From positions 186,001-250,000 of the forward strand of contig JAODTK010001887.1 in assembly GCA_026419785.1 (NCBI GenBank): DNA of 64,000 nt. The letters run 5' to 3'. How positions within the stretch are numbered: position 1 is the first letter of the stretch; each line of letters opens with the position of its first letter. Origin of the DNA: Sclerodactyla briareus (Eukaryota > Echinodermata > Holothuroidea > Dendrochirotida > Sclerodactylidae). Below the pieces are notes generated by a model. It was not told where the DNA came from. It saw nothing but the letters and a program-made list of their open reading frames with translations, and searched no databases. The position numbers and the translations under genes are program-made. Below, piece after piece: positions 12,279-23,900 of this stretch.

Positions 12279-13776
12279 CACAGTAAGTACGGTACACAAG
12301 TCCACAAAAATAGAAAATTGTGACGACATTGCTTATTCAAATGGTTTCAGAACGGGCAGGGCAACGCAAGGAAGTAAACTTAGAGATTATCGGAGGAAGG
12401 GACGAACTTGTTCGTGAGCTCAACTCTCTTGGGCTGGGATTCAATTGTTTGCGTATGCGTGTCCGGGATGGATGTGTAAATCACATATCTACGATCATGA
12501 ACGTTCCGTATCCATTTATTCAAATATTTGTTCCTTCACTCTTCAAATTGCAACATAAGAAGAGAACACACTACAAGATTTTGCGGGGAGAATGGAAAAA
12601 GCCATGCATATGACCGTTGATTGACTTTTTTTAGGAAGATATTCTACAAAAACAAAAACAAAATCTATTCACTGTTGGTTTTCTTCCATTTATTAATGGT
12701 TTAGCCTCTGTAGAACCAATATCTATCTTTGCAATCTAAAAGTGAGTACCGGACCGCATACGTATCTATGGGATCCCAGTCTCGGACAAATTGCCATAAC
12801 ATAACTATATAAATGTGAAAAAATATCATAATTCGTTTGTGATCAGTATTACATTGTTTATTTTCTGTCGGAGAGATATGTACGTTTTCGTTATAGGGGA
12901 GTCTTCAAAATTCTCTGCAAATGGCAGTGGAGAGGGAGAGATATTATTATCTAGTTCTGGATCGATGATCTCAATAACACGTTCAATAAATTGATCGAAT
13001 AGTTTCTGGTATCAAAGGGCTGAAGGGTCTGAGTGACAGAGAGTGATTGCTTTTGTTTGATTTATCTCTATTCTATCTGCTACTCTGGAATATCCATTTA
13101 TAACTGTCGGTAATGGAGGGGGTATCAAGGAACGCCTCGGAAACGAACCTGACATAAGACGAGAAGGTGGCCTCCTGATGTCTGGGTGAGAGGCCGTTCA
13201 CTTAATATTACGATGGGCTTCTATTTGAGTCGGTTATATATGTTTTATCGGTAATCGGTTTGTTTTATTACGTGGTTGGTTAGTACTACTTGCTCCGGAT
13301 GTATCAATGGAGGTCTATTTTTCCAACATGAATCTGACGTTGAACTATTGGATTCATTGTCAATTGTAAATGGTTGAGTTGCAAAATTAACCGGTAAATA
13401 AGTTCATATGTCGTTATGTATCCGCATCCGCAAGATAATCGCGCGTTCACCACCTGGTTTTGGCACAAATGTATATCAACGAGTTATATTTGGCATACTA
13501 CCTAATTAATACTATCTAGCTCATGACATTAACTAGCCATAGTTCGAATCAATGTGCCATAGTTCTCTAAACCTGGAAACCTAGTTTATACCTGCAGGAA
13601 CCTCTCCCGTTGTGGACCCTTCCGGACTGTAAATTTATAATTATATAAATCTCAATATGTCTCATACAGTCCTCCTTCTTTTCTTTGCCTCCATTATAAA
13701 TGTTCTGTTTCACGGTCAACATCCAATTGCAGTATTCATTTTATGTTAATAATATAGCTAGTATTGACTATTTCAG
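12279..13776. other. Unassigned sequence
   Basis: A 97-codon frame at 12320-12613 has no recognisable domain and no splice-like borders. Nothing else is supportable. Confidence 0.3.
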
Positions 13777-13984
13777 GAACTGCCTTATTCCCCACTCTGA
13801 TGGCTACGTTGATCACCACGCACTACGCCAGGTTGGTGACGATTCGGAATAGTTTGTCCCGGACACGAACTCCGAACATTCCGGTTGAAAGCTGGACGAT
13901 TCTACTTGACAGTCTGACAGTACAGCTCAACCTAAACAACACGGAAGCTTTTCCATCTTCTCGCAACGAATGGTTAGGACAAAT
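13777..13984 (+). CDS. Possible orphan exon (unidentified)
   Basis: A 208-base open frame starts after an acceptor-like 'ttgactatttcag' and ends at a donor-like AAAT|GTGAGT. The TGA that closes the frame is created only by reading into the donor, as expected at a true exon end. The 69-residue peptide has no recognised domain; it contains SRTRTPNIPVESWTILLDSL. Support is limited to the splice-like borders and openness of the frame. Confidence 0.25.
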
Positions 13985-15394
13985 GTGAGTTGTAGTCATG
14001 AGTCCGTTAAACATTGCGAATAGTTTGCATGAACCAGGTGTGGGTTTTGTTGATTTTTTAACGGAAATGTAATTTATGCTATCGAATTTATAGAACACCA
14101 AACAGGCACAAAGTCGTTGCTGTTGCACAAAGTCGTTGCAACAGCTCTTAGGCATTCGCTACCAATGTTGTAGTAATAAACACTTATTCACTGTATCAGC
14201 TAGTTTATTCCTTTACCTCCCTATAAGCCATATGATTCTTCGCATCCACCGGTACTCTTCATCCCATCAACCATTTTATGTAACTTGAGAATATTCGAAT
14301 GAAATTATAGAAAGAAAGGCGCACTTGCACAGAATACGGGCCCCTTAAGCGAATTCTCTTCTAGGACCTATTAAAATTCATATGGATGTAAATGGTCTTG
14401 AAAAAGTGTGCATTTCTAGCGTAGAGCAGGTTCTCGGCCCCATTGTGCTCACGTATTTGCACAAAAAAATTACTGGATTATAGTCAGGAACATCGGAGGT
14501 GGATAGCCATTCCGAAACCTTGGGAAACAGTTCCCACGTATTTGCGTCTAAATATTATGGACCGATCTAATCTGGAATAATCATTTTGAAATTGAAGTCC
14601 ATGTTGGCAAATATAATTAGGCTAGGCTTAATTGCAGTGTGACGGGGAACAGTCCCGAGTTCTTTTTTTTTTTTTGTTTTCTCGAGTTTATTGTCGACTA
14701 GTATACCATGTCTTCGGTTTGAGACCCAACTGCCATTCCTTCGAATCGGGGCTTACAAATTTAGACGTCTCGGTGTTGGCTTGCCAGATCTCTACTAGAA
14801 CCTCAATAAAATGGACGCTTAAACCCTAATTCTTTCGGAACATGCATTGTATTGCAAAAGCTTGCTACGGGACATTGGAACACTAATAATGAGATTTTTA
14901 GCAATTAGCAAAAGTCAGTACTAATTACATCACATTAGTTTAAGTTCAACCAAACAGCTCCCTTTTTAATGCTAGACGATTCGATAGGGCAATATCATTT
15001 CGATGGAAATTACAAATATTTACACTGACGAAACGACATTTCGATCGTTTCGTACATGGAGTCGTAGATTTGTTCAGAATCATGGTTAACGTTAACGGTT
15101 CGATGCATTAGAAATACATTAAGCTTCGAATGTACAAAGTTTCTGGTGATAGGTTTTCTCACATAAGCTACTTTGTAACACATTATCATGAGGATGACAT
15201 TCATTAAAGGAAACCCTCAGTTTCGTTGACTCCATAACATATAACACACCATTCGATCCAAGAACCAAAAGCCACCGAAATCGATCTTTGAGGTTGTGCT
15301 ACAAATACGGTCATAAATTAGTTCGGTTATCTGTGATACACAAACTAACCTGGGGAATTTGCTCAGTCATCTTCATCAACAATGTCAAGAGTCA
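13985..15394. other. Unassigned sequence
   Basis: AT-rich sequence with a T11 run near 14665 and no recognisable genes or repeats. Confidence 0.35.
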
Positions 15395-15690
15395 ACGTGA
15401 AAAGATATGACAAATTCAATTTATTCTACACTGCCGTCTGCTTTCGCTGAGAGCTAACACGTGGTGAGTTTGTCCTGTTCTCGTGTTTTTAGATGAAACA
15501 ATTATTGTGTGTTCATTTGAATCTGCGAACATCTACGTGTTGGAAGTTGCTACGAAGACAGTTGGTGGGAGCTATTTCAGTCTATATTAGAGTAGTGTAT
15601 CACGTCGCATGTATTGGATTCGTGACAATATGGTATTCATGTGTGTCGAATGCGTGTATATGAAAACAAAGTGCAAGTCGGAACGTCGCG
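15395..15690 (+). repeat. Direct repeat, copy A (~290 bp)
   Basis: Aligns with 16415-16705. Shared blocks include 'gtgagtttg..ctgttctcgtgtttctagatgaacaatt' like sequence, 'tctgcgaa...ctacgtgttg', 'atttcagtctat', and 'agtgtat..cacgtcgc'. Identity is roughly four in five bases, with small indels. The copies are about 1.02 kb apart in the same orientation. Confidence 0.8.
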
Positions 15691-15840
15691 GTAGCTGCGG
15701 GACAGCAGACTTCCGTGGCGAATACAGGGCATGGTTTGAAACAGTAGAAAAACACACTTCCCACAGAAATGGAGATCTGACATTGTTGACCCTTATAGTT
15801 ATAGTTGAACTACTCAACAAGTATCATTAAAACAGCATTA

Positions 15841-15857
15841 GGGGGGGGGGGGGGGGG
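15841..15857 (+). repeat. Poly-G tract (G17)
   Basis: Uninterrupted run of 17 G, followed by a GC-rich stretch. Confidence 0.95.
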
Positions 15858-16314
15858 CAGGCGGGGCCCAAGCCCAAGATGTAATGTAAACAAATTCGAG
15901 AGGCAGGGACTGAGTAAACTAGGGCGAGAGGTGATGAAAAAATTATCTTCCCCTGGACAATAGGTTTATTGTCAACTAGGCCTCAGACAGGGACATTCTG
16001 CAGATACGGGAAACAACTCTCCGCAGGAGGATGGATAATGTAACACCAAACGTGTATGGCGTCAGAGAGCGAAATAAAGTTGGAAATTGGGGTGATTAAT
16101 GGATTTAATTTAAATTGATTAAAACTATGCGAAAAAATAAAATGAGCTAAGGCTAGCCAGTAGCAAGCTTCATCCACCTACCAAAGTTCAACCTAATCGC
16201 ATGTATGGTTCATCAGAAGTATTGAATGAACGTGACGAACAAAAGGGACGAATTAAAACTAACTAACAACGGACGCACGAGAGACATGTGACTTGTAGAG
16301 CTGCTTGATGCAGC

Positions 16315-16400
16315 AAAACCGGGGGTGGCCTCTCGAGCAGATACCCCTTAGTAGTCGATATGGGGCGCATTGGGCGCATTAGATTATGAATATCCAACAG
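16315..16400 (+). repeat. Short direct repeat copy a
   Basis: Block with 'gggggtg', then 'agcagatacccctta' and 'gtagtc', then 'gggtcgcatt'-like sequence. It matches 16694-16770 in the same orientation and lies within the interval between the two longer direct repeats. Confidence 0.65.
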
Positions 16401-16414
16401 TTTTCTAGCGCATT

Positions 16415-16705
16415 CTCCTGAAAAATGTGACAGTTCAATTCAATAATACTGCTCGTCTGATCGCTGAAGTATACAACGCGGTGAGTTTGATCTGTTCTCG
16501 TGTTTCTAGATGAACAATTAAAGTGAATGGTTCAGTGTATCTGCGAAATCTACGTGTTGAAGTGGCTTACGAGAGAAGTTAGTTGGCCGATTTCAGTCTA
16601 TTTAGCGTAGTGTATTCACGTCGCGTAATATTGGATCCGTGGACAATCTGGTATTTCGGGTGTGTTTGAATTGGAATGCGTGTGTTTGAGAGAAACGGGG
16701 GTGCC
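16415..16705 (+). repeat. Direct repeat, copy B (~290 bp)
   Basis: Partner of 15395-15690, see there. Its right end runs into a C10 tract and a second copy of the short repeat at 16694-16770. This suggests a composite repeat whose units have been shuffled. Confidence 0.8.
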
Positions 16706-16770
16706 CCCCCCCCTCCAAGCAGATACCCCTTAGTAGTCATCTGGGTCGCATGATTTATGATTTCGCCCGT
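16694..16770 (+). repeat. Short direct repeat copy b (with C10 tract)
   Basis: Matches 16315-16400. The homologous position of copy a has 'ggtggcctctcg' where this copy has a C10 tract at 16704-16713, an example of local homopolymer expansion. Confidence 0.65.
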
Positions 16771-17999
16771 TTCCAAGCATTTCTCGTTTACCTTGTGCGT
16801 TACCTTTGGCCCATGTCGCATGGTGTGTTTTGTACTCCCGCGGCATATTCATCTCTGCTGCAGTTACCTTCGATCAGCTTCTCTAACTCTAGGTAGACTC
16901 GTGTGTTTCAGAGGGTTTCGATTCCTGGTTTTAACTCTTCCAATCTCTTCGGGCATGATCTGACACAATTTGATATCTATATATGGGAAGCAAGAATTCG
17001 AATCGAATGTTGGTCGTTCATTTTCAGTCTAGACTGATTTATATCACTTATGGGATTTTGGTTGAATATTGTTAAACCTAGACCTGCGGTAATTAGCAAT
17101 ACATATTAACCTAGCAGTGTCATTCTACTGTAATGTGAGGGGGGGTTTCCCCTTTCCGGCTTATTACGATACGTCCCTGCCAGCTTCCTCTCTTTTCGCG
17201 CATGGCCTTGAAGCATCTACAGACGATGAACAGAGAAGCGTGCGTACGCCGCCGAGCGACGAATAGTCCATAAATTCAATTTTTATCATGATCGAGGTAA
17301 GTCCATAAGAAGCTGACGCCGAATAACATAAGGTCAATTTTGCCTTCAATACCTCGTTGTTGTACACACCGCAGCTACAGCACCATTGTCCTTTGGCTTG
17401 GGTGGCGTTCGCCGGGAAACATTTACAATCGACGGGTCAAAGAACCCGTCTGGATTCTTTCACTTCAATTTCCCTTCTTGCTCCCAGATGTGAATACAGA
17501 TTGCAACTAGCTGTATGCTTTATTAAATATGCCAATCGAAGCCGACGACTATTTATTCTTCGAACTTTGGCTCGTCATAACTCACCAACATTGGCTTATA
17601 TATTGATTTCACCTCAATCTTAGCATGTTCGCTGCTGTTGAAATTCAAGGTCAGGGACAGGGCTTAGCTTGCTAGGCATCAGATACTCAGCTCAACGTAA
17701 AACACGAGTACCATATTGACCACCTGGCTGTGAGGGCGTTCATCTTTGTGGAATGATAGGGAGAAAGAGGAGATACAATCTGCCGGTCTCAGACTTTCCC
17801 TGGGAGAACAGTTATCGCGGTAGGTCTGAGTTCCAAAATCCACTTCAATATTCAGTACTTGATTACTAATCTTCTCTCACTTCTCCCATATTTTTTCATT
17901 ACACAACCCATGTTTTTTATGTCTAGAATAAAAAAACTACTGTTTTGAAGGACCTTTTCTGTTATTTCCAACCTCGTCTTCGTAGGAAAAAACTTTTCA
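16771..17999. other. Unassigned sequence
   Basis: Short overlapping frames only (for example 17357-17623), without recognisable domains or splice-like borders. Confidence 0.3.
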
Positions 18000-18017
18000 C
18001 AGAATATAAAATTCGGT

Positions 18018-18082
18018 CCGGAGCGGAATCGAACCCTGGACCTTTGGCGTACTAATTTCGGCGCTCTTCCTGTGCCATTGAA
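18018..18082 (-). repeat. tRNA-derived SINE head (A and B boxes)
   Basis: Minus strand: an A-box-like TGGCACAGGAAGAGC (18077-18063) is followed by GGTTCGATTCC (18035-18025), a perfect B box. The spacing is that of a tRNA and the sequence resembles common SINE heads ('GGTCCAGGGTTCGATTCC'). The T stem does not pair fully, so a working tRNA is unlikely. The body would extend toward 17900. Confidence 0.6.
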
Positions 18083-18160
18083 AAATAGAGATGCTATAAG
18101 ATCGAAGAGATCGCTCGCGGATAGACAAGCAGGAAAGACATCACTGCGTGCATTCGACAG

Positions 18161-19395
18161 AAGTAGTCAAATCGTCTGTGTATGTATCAATATATTGTTT
18201 ATGAAGGGTCTGAACAGGATGTACTTTTCTCCATATATCATACTCTTCAGGACTTTTAGGTGACAATTATTTGCATGCTCCCGCGTTATGATCGGCACAC
18301 AGGGGGGCAACATGATATACCGCTTCAGGCCATTTAAGTATTAACCTCAATCATGAAAGTGGAATTCAAGACAAAGAACTGCTGCTTTCATATGCTCGTG
18401 TGCTGAAGCGTTTGAGCAAGGCACTCTTCAGAGCATTTGTATTCATGGAGTTATCATGATACTCCTTATTGGATTGCATAATAATGCAACTAGTCAGGAA
18501 AATATATCTAATTGTTCTACATTCGGGGTATTTAATCATTGCCATCTAGCATTTTAAAAAACGACATTCTCAAATCCAGTTTCAACCGATGATTCCTTTC
18601 CTTTCCACGAGTTCACTTCTAAGACGGGTGTTGACCGACTACGCTGTTAGGAGAAACCATTCAACATTGAGTATTACAAACAAAAGAAGCTGCACAGAAT
18701 ATATTCCACTCAGGCCATCGCCTGACAACGCAGCCGGTATTTCCAGTAGTCAGCCCAGCTTCTGAACGGCGTAGAGTTACACGGGAGCTATTTGCTTCGT
18801 TCAATTCATTGCCATGGCCAACTTGAGAGCGGATATTGAGTTACGTGGGATACGTGGCAACTGCAACATAGAGGAATGCGGGATTGGAGGAGACAAGAAT
18901 GCAACAATTGAAGATGTTCGCTCTTGGAGATACCCGGGATGTAGATTACATGAGAACTGCCAACTAGGTGCAAGCCGGGCTATTTAAGGGCGAGTACAGA
19001 TTATTGAACTGAAATAACACGTTAACAAGCAATTTCTCAGATCGCGCAGTTGGGTTCGAGTGAAGCGTCTGCGTCTGGTCTTCGACTGCCTGGACTCTTT
19101 CTCGTCTTTCATTCTTCCAGAAAAAAAATGGACGGGAGTCAATGCAAATAGCAGTAGGTAGGCCGAAGAAGCCAACATCGCAATATCTCCGGGGAAACAT
19201 GAGACGTACAGACGACATAGTGCAATTTCGTTTTCTGCCAAGCATTGCCCCGTCTCGACAATTGCTCACCTGTTGTGCATTTTGCTTGTTGAACCAATGT
19301 TATGCTTTATCAACAACGGTTCCCAAGGTGATATATCAACTTGGATGACAAACACAAGGAGTAGGCTTCTTTCCTATTTAACGATCTATCTATTG
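18161..19395 (+). repeat. Copy 2 of the ~1.25 kb repeat
   Basis: Direct-orientation partner of 1-1305, about 18 kb away. Similarity begins at the shared word agtagtcaaa and fades near 19395, after the shared stretch around 'aggagtaggctt' (copy 1 'aggaataggctc'). A tRNA-like SINE head lies only about 85 bases to its left (18020-18080, minus strand). That may mark the true border of this copy or an independent insertion; copy 1 cannot be checked because the window starts there. Confidence 0.8.
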
Positions 19396-20640
19396 CGAGA
19401 TTACTGCTCGCAGCGATGGGGCGCGAAGAGGGAGGAGGCCAAATTGAAATAGATCTTGACCACATTTACTAAACACTCCAAACAGGTTGTTGCTGACACC
19501 TATCGTGATTACGAGTTCAAAATTAGAAACACGGCAAATTGCCGGCGTTAAGTCTGCGATGAATTTCTCCTGTGATCCTCAGACAGAAACGGCAAGATAA
19601 AGAGAGCTAGAATTGGGCTATGACGGCAGAGCCATCATAAATCTTCTTGACGCGTATGATCGGAGAAGAGTGGACAGAGATAACAGGCATATTAGGCTTA
19701 CCGGGCAACGCCAAGCTGAAATTATGTTTAAAAAAAAAAAAAGGGAACACATAGCGATATTGTCGTTTGAATGTACAACAGTGTAAAAAATGTAAAATAG
19801 CCATTACTCCGATGTTGATGTTTAAAGCAGCAATAGTAATAATCATCAAACATATAGAAACAGATAGGAACTTTTTTTTAGGAATCTTGATATAAATAGT
19901 CTTGTGGTGTCTGAGGAGTGGGAAAGTCTTTCAATCCCCACCACAACTAGTTTTCAACTAGTCAATGAGTATCGTGATGCCTCGCGCCAGAACTGGCTTT
20001 GTGCTGTTCCAATGCGTGTTATACCTATGTTTTCTATTACACTGACATGAGACAAATACTGCTTAAACCTTGTATCGTCAATTGACATAAGTTTGCGCAT
20101 TGTCCTCCACCTAGCAACACGAAAGATGCGTCATAAGCGTTAGCGCTCCGAAAAACTGTGAATACCTTGCGCCCTTATAACTGTTCCCATTGGTTATTTA
20201 CAGTAAAATGCGGTTTTATTGTAGCAGATCAATCGTCGTCCAACATGAGAAATAACTTCTTGAAATAATTGCAAGACTCGCACAGGCTAAAACTACGGCC
20301 GATTGCGCGAGAAAACAAACGAATTGTTTTTACTCTTTCTACAAGTTCGCATGCAATATGGGAAGTGTATGACGATGTATGCCGAATGTGAAAAATCGAG
20401 GACGGTGTTATGGAAAGGTACAGTTTACAGTCAGTTCTGAAAAAGATCTGGAAGTGCTTAAAATTGTTTATGGACGAAATCGTTTTGAAATATTCTTAAT
20501 GGTTGGCAATGGGGTGTCATGAGTACCATGTGTGTTCCTCGACTCAACAGAAAGGTTACACAGTGCAGTGAGTTTCGGTTTCAGTGAGTTAGGGGCCGCA
20601 AGATTTATTTCTCATTGGCGTTGGATCTATGTTCATTACC
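19396..20640. other. Unassigned sequence
   Basis: No recognisable coding, RNA or repeat feature apart from short A runs (A12 near 19730). Confidence 0.35.
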
Positions 20641-20656
20641 CTAGTATGAACTGAAC

Positions 20657-20917
20657 ATGGGTGGTATTCCAAACGTTTCAGCTGTAAACCGTATACTTAT
20701 ATGCAGGCAATCCATGTGTGGCCGGGGGATAATCGAGCTGGTATGTGAGTTGCACTGTGACCCTTATCAGAAAGATGCCAATGGCCGTGCACACGAAATT
20801 AATGGTGGAACCCTAGAGATGAAAGTGGAAGCTTCAAACAAAAAGCCACGTCGTCAGTGGGTTTGTAGTTCTGGTCCCTGGTCCCTGGATTTGGGATGTG
20901 CTATGGTTATTCATTAG
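20657..20917 (+). CDS. Small ORF or exon, unidentified
   Basis: An 86-codon frame with ATG in good context (AACATGG). The peptide has six cysteines, four of them in residues 17-34, and a basic stretch EASNKKPRRQWVCSS. No signal peptide or known domain is recognisable. It could be chance: no splice sites, poly-A signal or second exon were tied to it. Confidence 0.15.
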   Translation: MGGIPNVSAVNRILICRQSMCGRGIIELVCELHCDPYQKDANGRAHEINGGTLEMKVEASNKKPRRQWVCSSGPWSLDLGCAMVIH

Positions 20918-23900
20918 CAATCGTTCTTAGTATTGGAAGCTCATTTGCTGTGAGCTCTATACAATCTAGAAATATATATTTTGACTGTGTCTTGTGTTTC
21001 GAGACACAAATCAAATCAGGAATCCGACATTAAATTATACTCAAAAACCCATTTTGAAAAAGACAAAATTGAATGTCAGTCAAGACGTGCACACACGCGG
21101 TTATCCAACACATCGATGGTAGGTGGATTTCTGTGTCAGAACTGACCTTTTGCAATGTCCCCAGTGGCCAGGGCTATGTCTAACTTACTCGAGCAAATGT
21201 AATTAGTCTTCCTCACTGAACTTTGTTTCGACTGACTCTAATTGGTTTAACCCTCAAGTGAGTGTCGTTGTATTTCGTTTGAAAAATTATGACACGCTCG
21301 AGCTAAAATAAATTTCAAAAGGGATGAAGGTATTGATGTAAATGTTAGACGTAGTTATCTGTCGAATTGGAAATTAAACGATAATGTCAAGGTGTCCTTC
21401 GATTAATGGAAGATGCACATATTCTACAAAAATGACAAACACACCCCCGTGCACAGCCACTACCCATAATCTATATACCATGGTCCTGTAACTTATACGT
21501 AGCTTCAGTAGTTACTTGCATGTACTATAACAATGTTCGTGTAGATGTTTACAAGCTGCAATATTCCATTATGCTTCCAAAAACACACTAAAATACAAGT
21601 TAATGCAAATTTGCTTTCAACAACCTATTGAGGCGGAGAGAAATTTGACCTGGACCCACAAGCATAGACGGACCATGTATATCCATTCGTATATACAACA
21701 ATGGGAAGACTGGTAGCTAGTATGAACCTCAGTTATAAAAGAAGCGTTATGAAACAAACAAACGTAAATTCCCATTCCATTCAAAAACGATGTTCATATT
21801 ATGAACAGCAGTAAAAAGGTATTCCGAATTTTGCAGAGAGACTAGCAAATACGTTCGTATTGCGAGCGAAGTCAGAAAAATGTTCATGTTCACAACTGGG
21901 TCTGATACCGATTACAGAAACACAACTACCACGTCATTGCCACATGACATCGCGACAACGCCCAAGCATAACACGTTAAAAATGTTCTAGTCATATATTG
22001 TATGAAGTTATACGCAATAAAAAAAAAAATTTCGTTATAGCCGTGGCTTGGTATGATTATATCGATAAAGTTGATGAACACTCTGAGCAAGAGTAATCAC
22101 TGTATTTCTCTCCCTATTTATATCATTTGTATCCACAATCATCGAATCTAAATATTTCATCTAGTTTGAAATCGATTCCAATCAACGTCTCCGAGCTTCA
22201 TCCTCGAGCGTCATCCTGGTTTCAAACTAATGGAGAAGAGATCCTCTATTAAAGATGGTATGAAAAGTAATTGCTATAAGCCTTTTCAGTTCGTGTTATG
22301 CTCCATTCCTCATAGTCTTAGGATAGCGTCTCATTGTTTTTATGCACATATTCCACAAATCGGTGATTGCACTAAAACAAATCGCTAATACGGTGACTGA
22401 GAAACGCCCATTTGGAGATAAGCTCGGGGCCTCATCCACATAATATTGCTAGGATTCGCATAGATAACATATCCTCACCAACCATTAACAATCTGTCACA
22501 ATCGAATCAATGTCATTTACCTTATTCTAGACTACATGAATGCGAGCTAACTCTATATAAATTTATAGAAAAATCTAAATAATATAGTAATATGCAGGAA
22601 CACTATGAAAAGAACGGAGTATTTGACACAGTCCTCATGTATGATAAAGAACAAGGTATGGGTAGGTTTGCTCCTCAGTAATCTGCATCTGAAATTGATG
22701 TTCCAAAGAACCCTAATAATGAAAAATACCATAGGTACAATCCACTAGTGCAAAGTGAGTATGTGTTCTAGAACATCAACGAGCCAGTGATGGTAAACTT
22801 GTAGCGGAAAACTCGAATAACCATTTTGCTCGATGAGTCATGACTGGATGTCAACTGAGAGTAGAATGTAAAACTATAAATGTAATCATGAACGTCATGA
22901 TGTGTACTGCGATGCCTCAATATTCATAATACAAATATCTCATTTCAGTCAAATTTTGATACTGTCGCTTTGATAGCGTTTCGGAATAGCCTCTGAACAT
23001 GAAATCTGGGTTGAATATGGTTATATGAATTTGTCGTATTGTCGTTCCTCAACTGTAATGCCTTTGTTATAATCGTGGGACGCTGAAGAATTCAGAGGAA
23101 TATTAGGCAAAACGATTGATCTGATGCGCCCTTTCTCTCGTTTGCTAGTTTGTTAATTAGACAAAATACGGATAGTCTAAGCACAGTGTTAATCAAATTG
23201 GCTAAGAAGGTGTTTCATCTGTCTGGTTTACTCAGATTGCAGTGTAGCCATACGCCTACCTTCGGGTGGGGGGCGGGGGTCGGTCGAAGCTGTGGACGAA
23301 GCTGTCGAGAAAGCTGCTGTCGTTGGATCGCGGTGAATATTATTGCCGATTTAATTTTATTAGAGTCAATTTTTATCAGGGTGCAAAAAGTCACCGTCTG
23401 GAATCGGCATCTGGAATTTGAAGGTCTGAGACAATGTCTTTATCAAGTTTTGAAAAGTAGAAAAACATCCTTCCATTTGCAATTTATTTTTTATTCCGTT
23501 AGTCGTAGGAATACAAGTTTACTGAACGTTACTCCAACAAAGGAATCAAATTCTGCATAAACATCCTTCTTTTTCCTCCAATGCAAAACTATGACGTCAC
23601 GTTTCTTGATTTGATATCATCTTACATATGATTGACCATGGCAATAATCACCATTGCTTGTTTGGACAATGAAGCTTTACTGGTACAATTTGGCATGTTC
23701 GAGTTAGACCCTCATTGTGCTACGTTGCGGTCAAGTTCAAGTGGAGTTCAAAAAGGAGATATAGAATAATACGATGGTGTAGTGAAACGCATCAAACGAT
23801 TCGATGGAATTGGCGACATGATTCCGTGTTTGAAGTCTAAAGCAGGTGTTCAATTTGTCTGAATGTGACATTTGGATTTGTAAGGTCAGATATTATGCCA

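Noticed and set aside
12037-12297. Minus-strand Tyr/Ile-rich frame
   Set aside because: Translation of a TA array.
23150-23560. 136-codon open frame
   Set aside because: No recognisable domain, no good start context and no splice-like borders; the length is within chance for the longest frames in 64 kb of six-frame sequence.
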